Below, in pieces: positions 8,252-16,699 of a stretch of 64,000 nt of DNA (its first letter is position 1; every line of letters begins with the position of its first letter). A program made the position numbers and the translations under genes. Under the pieces are notes generated by a model. It had not been told where the DNA came from, ran no database searches, and saw nothing but the letters and a program-made list of their open reading frames with translations. Source of the DNA: Peribacillus simplex NBRC 15720 = DSM 1321 (lineage in GTDB: Bacteria; Bacillota; Bacilli; Bacillales; DSM-1321); contig NZ_CP017704.1 in assembly GCF_002243645.1 (NCBI RefSeq), forward strand, positions 721,501 to 785,500, written 5' to 3'.

Positions 8252-9913
8252 CTAAATACTAATTTCCTTCGATTTGCTAAACTTAAAGAAGATTAATAGG
8301 GTAATGATCGTCGTTACGGTCAAAATAGTAGACAGAGCCGCGGCTGTCCCATAGCTTGCTCGTATAACTTCGGAATAAATGGCGACTGACATAGTCCTTG
8401 TATGTCCTGTGTACAAGATGATTGAGGAACTCAGCTCATTGATGACCGTAATCCAGCTCAGGAGAGCACCAGCTAAGACGCCTGGCATCATTAATTTTGC
8501 TGTAATATTAATGAAGGTTTTAAATTGAGAGTAACCTAGGCTTATAGATGCTTCTTCAAGGCTCGGACTTAACTGATAAATAATCGCTGCGCTTGAACGC
8601 ATGGTATAGGGAAGACGCCGGATTACATAAGCAACGATCAATATAGCTGCGCTTCCGCTGAGCATAAGCGGCTGATCATTAAAGGTAACCAAAAGGGTAA
8701 TCCCCAAAACAGATCCAGGAATAATGTATGGAAACATCGCGATCGTATCCAATAACGAAGTGAAAACATTTTTTCTTCTTACAGAAACATAAGCAATCAG
8801 CATTCCTAAAATAATGATAATAATAATGGCTACCCCGCCATACAGAAACGTATTCAAAATTGAATCACCCATTCTGTCCATGACTGTAATATAACTGTCA
8901 AATGAGTAGCCCGAAACGAAAATGGAACCCTGTGTTTTTAGAAATGAGGTATATATAACCGTAACCTGTGGAATGATCGCAATCGCAATCGTAAGATAGA
9001 TAAAACCATGCGCAAGAAAATTCTTCATACCTTTTATTCTCACTGGCTTAATTGGACGCAGCGAACTCATTTCAAAGGATTTTTTATTAACGATATATTT
9101 TTGTCCAATGAAAAAAACGGCCGTAATCACAATCATAATTGAGCTTAATGCAGCAGCAAAGTATGCATTACCGCCAACCTCACTAATGAATTCCGAATAA
9201 ATTAAAACAGGCATCGTGGAGAAGCCCTCACCGATCAGCATTGGTGTACCAAAGTCAGCTAACGCATTCATAAAGACTAGTAAAGCACCAGCAAGAATCG
9301 TCGGCAGGATTAACGGTAGAATCAATGTGTATACCTTTCTAATCCCCGTGGTTCCAAGACTTTCAGCTGCTTCAATCAATGATGAATCCATTTTCTTAAG
9401 CGCACCCGATACATATAGATAAATGAAAGGAAACAGCTTAAAGGTAAAAACAATCAAGATTCCGGCAAAGCCATATATACTGGGTGTATGAATGTTGAAG
9501 TGTTCTCTGAAAAAAGTCGAGACCACCCCGCTTCTCCCTAATAATAGAATCCAAGAATAGGCACCGATAAACGGCGGCGAAAGCACCGAAATAATAATTA
9601 ATATTTCAAGAATAAATTTTCCTTTGATTTTTAGCGTAGTCATTAAATAAGCCAAAGGAACTCCAAGTAAAACTGCCAATATCGTTACTAAAATGGTAAT
9701 GGAAAAGCTATTAAGCAATGCTTCGTAATAATACTTCTTTTCAAAGAAGGTTTGATAGTTTGCAAATGTAAAGGTGTTATTCGCTGGATCCTTAAAGCTA
9801 TTTATAATGAGTGAGGATAAGGGATAAACCAAGAAAATGATAAAGATAGCTAAACAAAGGATAATCATGATATTCCAAAAATCTAAATTGATTTTAAATT
9901 TCTTTCTATTCAT
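8252..9913 (-). CDS. Fused two-domain ABC permease (FbpB/AfuB-like)
   Basis: A 553-residue inner-membrane permease made of two tandem MetI-like domains, about residues 60-270 and 330-545, with roughly 12 TM segments. Each half carries an EAA-type coupling loop: EAAESLGTTGIRKVYTLILP near residue 182 and EEASISLGYSQFKTFINITA near 458. This fused form is typical of ferric-ion and hexose-phosphate importers (FbpB/SfuB/AfuB). Its start overlaps the ATPase stop by 8 bases. The transported compound cannot be read directly. Confidence 0.9.
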   Translation of the reverse strand: MNRKKFKINLDFWNIMIILCLAIFIIFLVYPLSSLIINSFKDPANNTFTFANYQTFFEKKYYYEALLNSFSITILVTILAVLLGVPLAYLMTTLKIKGKFILEILIIISVLSPPFIGAYSWILLLGRSGVVSTFFREHFNIHTPSIYGFAGILIVFTFKLFPFIYLYVSGALKKMDSSLIEAAESLGTTGIRKVYTLILPLILPTILAGALLVFMNALADFGTPMLIGEGFSTMPVLIYSEFISEVGGNAYFAAALSSIMIVITAVFFIGQKYIVNKKSFEMSSLRPIKPVRIKGMKNFLAHGFIYLTIAIAIIPQVTVIYTSFLKTQGSIFVSGYSFDSYITVMDRMGDSILNTFLYGGVAIIIIIILGMLIAYVSVRRKNVFTSLLDTIAMFPYIIPGSVLGITLLVTFNDQPLMLSGSAAILIVAYVIRRLPYTMRSSAAIIYQLSPSLEEASISLGYSQFKTFINITAKLMMPGVLAGALLSWITVINELSSSIILYTGHTRTMSVAIYSEVIRASYGTAAALSTILTVTTIITLLIFFKFSKSKEISI

Positions 9914-11012
9914 ATTTCTTCACTCCTTCGATAAGGCTTTGCTCACCATCCTCCGTGAATACATTTATTTTATCCACTAATAAGGCCAGCTTAATAGATT
10001 GATTTACATCAAAGAAATGCTTGGCTGTATTAGTATCCTGACTAAGCTCAACTCTGCTTTCATTAGGCAGCTTAATTTCGTAATTAATGTATTTACCAAG
10101 GAAATTCCTGAAAACAATTTTCCCATCAATCCCTTCATCCGACTCTGCAATAGCAAACTCTTCTGGACGAACGGCAACAGTAACAAGCTGACCATCTTCA
10201 ACGTCACTGCTTAGGTTAGTCATTTCAAAGCTAAAGCCCCCTTCAAGAATGATGATATCTTTGCCGGCAGCTTTCTTCACTTTTCCTTTGAATAGATTAG
10301 AATGACCAATGAAAGTCGCCACAAATTTATTTGCTGGACGCAGATAAATCGTAGTTGGTGCCCCGACTTGCTGAATGACCCCGTTGTTCATGACCGCAAT
10401 TCGATCAGATATGGCTAGCGCTTCCTCTTGATCATGTGTCACGTAAACCGTTGTAATTCCAATCTTTTGTTGAATTTCATTAATGGCACGCCGCATATCT
10501 ATTCGCAACTTAGCATCTAAATTTGACAGCGGTTCATCCATTAATAAGACCTTTGGATGAATAACAATAGCTCTAGCCAAAGCTACCCGCTGCTGCTGTC
10601 CCCCTGAAAGCATGGCCGGCAGACGGTCCTGGTACTGAGTAATTTGCACAGTTTCAAGAATATCTTCTAAGCGCTTCGCTTTTTCTACTTTAGATAATTT
10701 ACGCGCATTCAATCCGTATTTCACATTATCCTTAACGGACATATGGGGAAAAATTGCATAGCTTTGAAACACCATGCCAATGTCCCGTTTATTGACTGGA
10801 ATATGATTAATTATCTGTTCATTAAACGAAATGCTGCCTCCATCCACACTATGAAAGCCCGCAATCATCCGAAGCAAAGTCGTCTTTCCACAGCCAGAAG
10901 GCCCCAGCAAGGTAAAGAGCTCGCCCTCTTTAATTTTTAACGAAAGCTGGCTAATCACTGTAAGTTCTCCATATTTTTTGGTTACATTATCAAATGTTAT
11001 TTGTGTCGGCAT
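9906..11012 (-). CDS. ABC transporter ATPase (FbpC/PotA-like)
   Basis: A 368-residue nucleotide-binding subunit. It has Walker A GPSGCGKTT, Q-loop VFQSYAIFPHM, signature LSGGQQQRVALARA, Walker B VLLMDEPLSNLDAK and the switch His in YVTHDQEEA. A C-terminal TOBE-type regulatory region follows from about residue 240. It is preceded by a good AGGAGG and by a hairpin separating it from the binding-protein gene. It energises the fused permease encoded downstream. Confidence 0.92.
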   Translation of the reverse strand: MPTQITFDNVTKKYGELTVISQLSLKIKEGELFTLLGPSGCGKTTLLRMIAGFHSVDGGSISFNEQIINHIPVNKRDIGMVFQSYAIFPHMSVKDNVKYGLNARKLSKVEKAKRLEDILETVQITQYQDRLPAMLSGGQQQRVALARAIVIHPKVLLMDEPLSNLDAKLRIDMRRAINEIQQKIGITTVYVTHDQEEALAISDRIAVMNNGVIQQVGAPTTIYLRPANKFVATFIGHSNLFKGKVKKAAGKDIIILEGGFSFEMTNLSSDVEDGQLVTVAVRPEEFAIAESDEGIDGKIVFRNFLGKYINYEIKLPNESRVELSQDTNTAKHFFDVNQSIKLALLVDKINVFTEDGEQSLIEGVKKYE

Positions 11013-11029
11013 TCGTTTTCCTCCTATTA

Positions 11030-11066
11030 AAGAGCCGCCTTTGCTCTAAAGAGAGAGTGACGGCTC
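11030..11066 (-). terminator. Intercistronic hairpin between binding protein and ATPase
   Basis: GAGCCG (11032-11037) pairs with CGGCTC (11061-11066), with a short T-run on the minus strand. It lies between the binding-protein stop and the ATPase start. Partial termination or mRNA protection here would make more binding protein than membrane complex, a known arrangement in ABC operons. Confidence 0.5.
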
Positions 11067-11080
11067 AACTTTCTTTTTTC

Positions 11081-12112
11081 TTAGTTGCTGGTGAAAATAT
11101 CTTTGTATTCATTCAACATATCTTCTTTATGTGCATTGGACCATTCTTCATCATCTTTAATGATTGTAATTTCACTTAAGTCTTTCATTCCAGTCGTTTT
11201 ATCAATACTTACATCTTTAAGGATTGAACGTCTGTTTAATTCAGAAGTAAGTTTCTGCTGAACTTCCTTGCTTGTTACATAATCTACGAATTTCTCAGCA
11301 CTTTCTTTATTGCTGGCATTCTTGATAATGCCCATGCCGTCAGCTTTCGCGATGACACCTTCCTTAGGATAAATAATTTCTACAGGTGCACCATTTTTAA
11401 TATAGTTCAGTGCTGCTTCTTCAAAAGTTAATCCGACGGTATATTCCCCATCAGCTACCCCTTTATAGACAGCGGATGATCCGCTTAGCAGTTTGCCATC
11501 TAAGTTTTTAATCAGCTTAGTAACATAATCCCATCCTTTTTCTGGATCACCATTTCCCATCGCAAATAATTGATTGATTAATTGCTCCAATGAAGAAGAA
11601 GATTTTGACGGATCTGCATTGGCAATTTTACCTTTTAGCTCTTTATTGAGTAAATCCTCATATCCTTCAATCTTAATATCACCGATTAAATTCTTGTTCA
11701 CCATAATCACACTTGGAACGACAGAAAACCTAGTAATATAGCCATCTTTATTTTTAAACTCATCAGCTACCTGGTCGTCATTAGCTGAAGTAAACTTTTC
11801 AAACAACTCTTTATTCGAATCCAGCGTAGAAATGGAACCACCCCAAAATACATCTGATAAAGGATTATTCTTTTCTGATTCAACCCGCTTCAACAGCTCA
11901 CCCGAACCAGCAGAGATCAATTCCACTTTGATACCGGTTTCATTTTCAAAATCCTTAATCAACGGCTCTGTGAATTCAAGCGGATGTGGAGAATATACCG
12001 TCAATTCATTTGATTTTTTCCCATCACTCGACTTATCGTCCGATGAACACGCCGCTAGTGAAAGCGCTAACAATAAACATAAAAATATGATTTTGCTTAT
12101 ACTTTTTTTCAT
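11081..12112 (-). CDS. Extracellular solute-binding lipoprotein (AfuA/FbpA-like)
   Basis: A 343-residue family-1 binding protein. It starts MKKSISKIIFLCLLLALSLA and has the lipobox LAAC near residue 24, so it is anchored to the outer face of the membrane. Mature regions such as LTVYSPHPLEFTEPLIKDFE and DVFWGGS are typical of the iron/2-aminoethylphosphonate/hexose-phosphate cluster. The ATG at 12112 has AAGGGAG about 8 bases upstream; the frame opens slightly earlier at 12121. It is the first gene of the operon. Related AfuA proteins bind hexose phosphates rather than iron, so a phosphorylated sugar or organophosphate ligand is a reasonable guess. Confidence 0.88.
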   Translation of the reverse strand: MKKSISKIIFLCLLLALSLAACSSDDKSSDGKKSNELTVYSPHPLEFTEPLIKDFENETGIKVELISAGSGELLKRVESEKNNPLSDVFWGGSISTLDSNKELFEKFTSANDDQVADEFKNKDGYITRFSVVPSVIMVNKNLIGDIKIEGYEDLLNKELKGKIANADPSKSSSSLEQLINQLFAMGNGDPEKGWDYVTKLIKNLDGKLLSGSSAVYKGVADGEYTVGLTFEEAALNYIKNGAPVEIIYPKEGVIAKADGMGIIKNASNKESAEKFVDYVTSKEVQQKLTSELNRRSILKDVSIDKTTGMKDLSEITIIKDDEEWSNAHKEDMLNEYKDIFTSN

Positions 12113-12271
12113 TTCCCACACTCCCTTTTAGTTATATCCTAACTTTACTGGTAACTTAGCCTCTAAACAATCCACAAAACAGTTTAAACTATCCGAAATT
12201 ATGAACTACGACTTGTATATATACGCATAAAACACCAATACCAATTGGTCGGTTTTATTCTGCCTTTCCTA

Positions 12272-12320
12272 TAAAAAATGGGATTGCCTCTATTCTTTCA
12301 AAGGAGGGAATCCCATTTTA
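12272..12320. terminator. Bidirectional hairpin terminator
   Basis: TAAAAAATGGGATTGCCTC pairs with GAGGGAATCCCATTTTA (one bulge) around a 13-base loop, with A- and T-rich flanks on both sides. It separates the operon promoter region from the recombinase debris to the right. Confidence 0.6.
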
Positions 12321-12516
12321 ATTTATTTTACGAGGAGAAATTGTTGCTGCGGTAAAATGCCCAACACATTCCGGAAGAGTAGACATTAATAAAGTAATCA
12401 ATGAACCCCCCCTGCGTCTTAGAAACGGCTGAAAAGATTAGCAATAACCTCGAATTCAAAATTATCCAATAAAACAAGAGGGATTTTTTCAAAATCTAAG
12501 GGTATTTAATATAGGG
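12321..12516. other. Intergenic debris
   Basis: Near 12334-12405 one frame reads GEIVAAVKCPTHSGRVDINK without a start and soon breaks. It resembles a piece of a real protein but I cannot name the family. No other structure is seen here. Confidence 0.25.
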
Positions 12517-12858
12517 ATGATTTTTTTCCCCAATGATGAGGATGCGCGATTTCTTGAATTCGTGAAGCATAACTATGAAAAGCAGCTACCTGAAAAGTCC
12601 AGAAAACTTATATATTTTAAAAGGGACAAGGAACGTGATTTTGCGATCTTATCCCTCTTCTTAGGAAGCGGCATCCGGGTAAATGAGTTATCCAACTTAA
12701 GGCTACGGGACTTGGATTTTGAGGAAAAACAAATACACGTTTTACGTAAGGGTGGAAAAAAGGATGTAGTGGCAGTATCCCCTCCGTCTATGCAGGACAT
12801 AAAAGATTACCTAACCGTGCGAACGGAACGTTATAGGGGATCAAAAGTCCAGATTTAA
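12517..12858 (+). pseudogene. Tyrosine recombinase, N-terminal/middle fragment (copy B)
   Basis: An open frame of 113 codons covers the middle of an XerS-like recombinase, including the catalytic-Arg motif GSGIRVNELSNLRLRDL and HVLRKGGKKDVV. It stops at RYRGSKVQI, where copy A (4018-4549) continues to the C-terminal HxxR and Tyr motifs. The usual N-terminal SAM-like DNA-binding domain is missing too. The gene is truncated at both ends and inactive. From 12630 to 12845 it matches copy A in the same orientation. Confidence 0.82.
12630..12845 (+). repeat. Direct repeat, right copy (recombinase overlap)
   Basis: Partner of 4019-4233. The frame is intact here; the left copy lacks one G. Confidence 0.8.
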
Positions 12859-12926
12859 TAAAAGATAATTCCACACCTACATCTAATTCATGTATGTTTA
12901 CTTTTTTTATAAAGAAAGAAAAAATG

Positions 12927-12973
12927 AAAGAGGGAGAACAAATCATCTGGATGACTTGTTCTCCCTCTTTTTT
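12927..12973. terminator. Strong terminator
   Basis: AAAGAGGGAGAACAA pairs with TTGTTCTCCCTCTTT, extended inward by ATCAT/ATGA-type pairing around a small loop, and followed by T6 on the + strand. It lies about 140 bp past the stop codon (13112) of the leftward MFS gene; the orientation it serves is uncertain. Confidence 0.65.
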
Positions 12974-13111
12974 AGAATCCCTTAGGTAGGCATGACGAAG
13001 GAATGATAGGGCCTGGGAGGAAAAGCTACCAGGGGCGGCGTTGGAAAATGTTCATAACAAGTTAAAAAATGGAGTTCTAATATTTAATTTAAAAAACTCG
13101 GATTCAAATCT

Positions 13112-14524
13112 TTAATTCTTCTCTCCGAACTCTTTTCCTGCTGATTTTTGATCCTTTATTTTAAAAGAAATGAGGAAGCTAATTATCGAAAGTACAGCGA
13201 TGACAATAAATGAAATTTGCGCGCCATACATATCAGGATGGACTATCTCGGGACGCTGCTGAGCATTTTCGGTAGCTGATGTCATTACAGTAACAAGTAT
13301 TGCTGTACCTACAGATGCAGCAATCATTTTCATCGTATTATCCATTGCTGCACCATGGGCAATTAACCGTTTAGGCAGCTGGTTTAAGGCGGCCGTTGAA
13401 ACAGGCATCATAACCATGGCTAATCCGAACATCCGAACACTGTACATTACCATAATAAATGTAAAACTTGTCGAAGGACCAACATCTATATAAGTAAAGG
13501 AGGAAGCGGTTATGAGGAGTAATCCGCCAATAACCAACCACCTGGCCCCAATCCGGTCAAAAATACGTCCAATGAACGGGGACATTATTCCGGTAATAAG
13601 TGCTCCAGGGAGTATGGCTAATCCAGCTTCAAACGCAGTAAATCCTCGCATGTTTTGCATAAATAGTGGGATAAGCGTTTCGGCACCTATCAGACCCATA
13701 AAGGTAATGGCTCCAATAATAATGGCAAGCGGGAATAATGAATACGTGAACACACGGAACTCCAGCATTGGATGCTTCAATCGCAATTGCCTTTTGATAA
13801 ACCAAACAAGTGAAATTGTTCCAATGCCTAGGGATATGATAGTACTCTCGTCTGTCCAGCCATAATTACCAGCAGCTGTAAATCCATACAATAATCCACC
13901 GAAACCCACGGAAGATAAAACAATCGAAAGCACATCCACTTTTGGCCGTGTAACTTCTGTTACATTTTTTAAAGCGAAGAACGCAACTATGATATCAATA
14001 ATAGCAATTGGAAGAATGATAAAGAATAACACCCTCCATGAGTAGGTCTCGGTAACCAATCCCGACAAAGCGGGCCCAATAGCCGGCGCGAAGGAAATGA
14101 CCAGACCGACCAGTCCCATAGCTGCACCCCGTTTATGAACAGGGAAAATCATTAGGAAGACTGTTTGCATTAACGGGAGCATAATTCCGGCTCCGCTCGA
14201 CTGAATCACCCTTCCTAGCAGCAGCATTCCAAAATTAGGAGCTAGCCCCGCTACCAATGTACCAGTAGCAAAAATCCCCATGGCTGAAAGGAAGAGCTGT
14301 CTGGTGGTAAAGCGCTCCAGTAAAAACGCGCTCACAGGGATCATGATCCCATTGACCAGCATAAAAACGGTTGTTAGCCACTGTGCACTATTTGCCGTAA
14401 TATTCATTTCCTCCATTACAGGAGGTATCGCGGTAATCATTAATGTTTGATTCAAGATCGCAATAAATGTACCCGCGAGCAAAAGGGCAACAATTGTTGA
14501 CTGTTTACTATTTGTTGAACTCAA
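13112..14524 (-). CDS. MFS drug-efflux transporter, DHA2 family (LmrB/EmrB-like)
   Basis: A 470-residue integral membrane protein with about 14 predicted TM segments. The DHA2 marks are the TM1 segment LAGTFIAILNQTLMITAIPP, the loop after TM2 LLERFTTRQLF and the TM5 antiporter motif GPALSGLV. It is likely a proton/drug antiporter. The start is a TTG at 14524 (MSSTNSKQS), supported by AAAGGGGGA 6-7 bases upstream and the absence of a better ATG. It appears monocistronic. The substrate is unknown. Confidence 0.9.
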   Translation of the reverse strand: MSSTNSKQSTIVALLLAGTFIAILNQTLMITAIPPVMEEMNITANSAQWLTTVFMLVNGIMIPVSAFLLERFTTRQLFLSAMGIFATGTLVAGLAPNFGMLLLGRVIQSSGAGIMLPLMQTVFLMIFPVHKRGAAMGLVGLVISFAPAIGPALSGLVTETYSWRVLFFIILPIAIIDIIVAFFALKNVTEVTRPKVDVLSIVLSSVGFGGLLYGFTAAGNYGWTDESTIISLGIGTISLVWFIKRQLRLKHPMLEFRVFTYSLFPLAIIIGAITFMGLIGAETLIPLFMQNMRGFTAFEAGLAILPGALITGIMSPFIGRIFDRIGARWLVIGGLLLITASSFTYIDVGPSTSFTFIMVMYSVRMFGLAMVMMPVSTAALNQLPKRLIAHGAAMDNTMKMIAASVGTAILVTVMTSATENAQQRPEIVHPDMYGAQISFIVIAVLSIISFLISFKIKDQKSAGKEFGEKN

Positions 14525-15120
14525 TTATGATCCCCCTTTACGATTAGGAAAAAAACATACTTTTGTAGATTACACGAATTTACATCAGATATCCACTTAT
14601 TTGCTGTTAAAATGAAAGCAATAAAGTCGGCATTAAATAATTACTTTCCCTACAAAATAAAAGGGGATTTCCTTTGAAGAACCAGCTGCAATTGATGTAC
14701 TTTCTATTGGCCTGGTCATAGGGTTGCTGTCACAGACCGCAAAGTAGCAGATAAGTAGAGAGATGATGGGGAACACAGGAGCAAAGTGTATGCTCCTTAT
14801 GTTGTTTATAGGGTCCGTTTCTGAATAGCTCTGTATAAAAAAACCTGTGAAATAATTCCTTTAATGGAGTATTCCTTACTGTCATACATTCGTAGGACCA
14901 AGACTATTTTATCCTTGGTTATATATGATCTCATCTTTCAAGTAATTTTTCGTTTCTCGGTTTCTTCTTGTATAAATATTGTCAACTAAGGATAATGTCA
15001 TTTTATAAAGTAGGTTACCGCTTGATGAATGGCCAGAGTGTTCTTATCTTTAGTCTTCCCTACCCATTTCGTCATTTACATTGTATCCCCTTGTAGAATA
15101 TAAGTTTTGTGCTGAAATTA
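14525..15120. other. Long intergenic stretch without a gene
   Basis: About 600 bp. One short open piece near 14680-14750 reads EEPAAIDVLSIGLVIGLLSQ on the + strand, but it has no start, stops soon after and is unassigned. No hairpin, repeat or RNA gene is recognised apart from the terminator at its right end. Confidence 0.4.
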
Positions 15121-15155
15121 AAAAAGAGCACTTTGAAAATACCGATGCTCTTTAA
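15121..15155 (-). terminator. Terminator of glcK
   Basis: AAAGAGCA and TGCTCTTT pair perfectly, followed by a T-run on the minus strand. It lies about 60 bp after the glucokinase stop. Confidence 0.7.
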
Positions 15156-15216
15156 ATAGTAAAAAATAAAATTATTATTTATTATTTTCTGATTCTTATA
15201 CCTTTTCATTGTGCTA

Positions 15217-16215
15217 TCACAAATATAAAGGTGTATTTCCATTCCTGTTTAGTAATCTTTTTTTCACCAACCAAGCGCCTCCCATAATTCCTGCATCATT
15301 TCCTAACGTGGCATTGGCTAACTCCACTCCTTGCAATACTCTTGGAAAAGCAAAACGAGTAAATTGCTCTTTTAAAGGTACTAACAGTGCATCCCCTGCT
15401 TTGGAAACTCCTCCACCAATGATAATTTTCTCAGGATTTAAACCATTCGCAAGATGAGCTAATGCTAATCCTAAATAAAGGGTAACTTTCCCAATCACTC
15501 TATTAGCTAATTCATCACCCTCATTCGCTACTTCAAATACTAGCTCAGATGATAATATTTGATGTTCATTGTAAAAATCCCTCAGTCTACTTGGTGTCTC
15601 GGTAAAAGATAATTCTTCAATCGCTAAACGAACAATACCTGTGGCAGATGCTATGGTTTCAATACATCCCGTTTTCCCACAATTACAAGGTGCCCCATCC
15701 TCTACGAGAGAGGTAATATGCCCTATTTCGCCACCTGCCCCATTTATTCCATGTACAATTTGCCCATTGGAAATAATTCCACCACCAACGCCCGTTCCCA
15801 AGGTGATACATAATAAATCATTTGACCCTTGTCCAGCACCTTTCCACATCTCCCCAATGGCTGCTGCATTTGCGTCATTATCAACTATGACTGGCAAAGA
15901 TGTTCCCATTTCAAGAAGATCCTTCAAAGGAAAGTTATTCCACCCTAAGTTAACTGCGACATCAATAGAACCATTCCCCAAGTTAACAGGACCGGGTGCT
16001 CCAACCCCAATACCAATTAACTTCTGTTTTTCTTGCCCCAACTCACTTAATGTTTGATCTATTGATTTAGCCATCTCCTTAGGAATATTTTTCCCTTTTT
16101 CATTTATATTGGTAGGGATTTCCCATTTATATATAATCTCACCATTTTGATTGATAAATGCCATTTTAATAGTTGTACCGCCTATATCTGCACCCACTAA
16201 CCATTTTTCATCCAT
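15217..16215 (-). CDS. glcK: ROK-family glucokinase
   Basis: A 332-residue cytoplasmic kinase converting glucose to glucose-6-phosphate. N-terminal phosphate loop GADIGGTTIKM, catalytic region VIVDNDANAAAIGE, LGTGVGGGI, EIGHITS and the zinc motif CNCGKTGCIE are all present. There is no N-terminal DNA-binding domain, which separates it from ROK repressors. The start is the ATG at 16215 with GGGTGAG 5 bases upstream; the longer frame would begin one codon earlier at a TTG. Its place beside the glucoside uptake and alpha-glucosidase genes suggests it traps glucose released inside the cell. Confidence 0.9.
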   Translation of the reverse strand: MDEKWLVGADIGGTTIKMAFINQNGEIIYKWEIPTNINEKGKNIPKEMAKSIDQTLSELGQEKQKLIGIGVGAPGPVNLGNGSIDVAVNLGWNNFPLKDLLEMGTSLPVIVDNDANAAAIGEMWKGAGQGSNDLLCITLGTGVGGGIISNGQIVHGINGAGGEIGHITSLVEDGAPCNCGKTGCIETIASATGIVRLAIEELSFTETPSRLRDFYNEHQILSSELVFEVANEGDELANRVIGKVTLYLGLALAHLANGLNPEKIIIGGGVSKAGDALLVPLKEQFTRFAFPRVLQGVELANATLGNDAGIMGGAWLVKKRLLNRNGNTPLYL

Positions 16216-16354
16216 CAATACTCACCCTTTTTCATTCAAGTTGGCAAGGAACTGTATGCCTTCACCTTACGGCAAGTTAAGATTAAATTCGTTAATCTTG
16301 TACTAGCTATCGACTATACAGCTTTACTTTTTTATATAGTAATTAAGAAGTTTA

Positions 16355-16600
16355 ACTCCTATCTTTCCTTGTTCAATCGAAATTTTTCTAGAGCTACGAT
16401 AGCCCTTTGTTCATCGTCTCCATCTGCAGTAAATTTAAACTCCTTTGCCATGTCTAACTGTCAGGGCCATTCCCCCGATATTACTTTTCTCAACTACCTT
16501 TTTTCCTTTTTCACAATATTAATGTCACTGTTAAAAGATGATGCTTTTCCTACAAATTTCAGCACCAGATCGAGATTGGAGTCCATGACGAAGAAGTACG
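16355..16600 (-). pseudogene. Remnant of an HPr-like phosphocarrier gene
   Basis: Read leftward with two frame changes, the region yields KFVGKASSFNSDINIVKKEK, then IGGMALTV, then GKEFKFTADGDDEQRAIVAL. These match the second half of HPr-family proteins in order and spacing. The segment that should hold the active-site His (HARPA) is not recognisable. The remnant lies between glucokinase and the sugar ATPase. This is an eye match; a profile search would settle it. Confidence 0.5.
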
Positions 16601-16699
16601 TCAATTTTTTTCTACCATTAATCCTTACTCTACCCTTACTAATTTATCTATATTTTTAATTGAAATTAAAAAACTTATTTCTCGTAGTTCATACATCTG

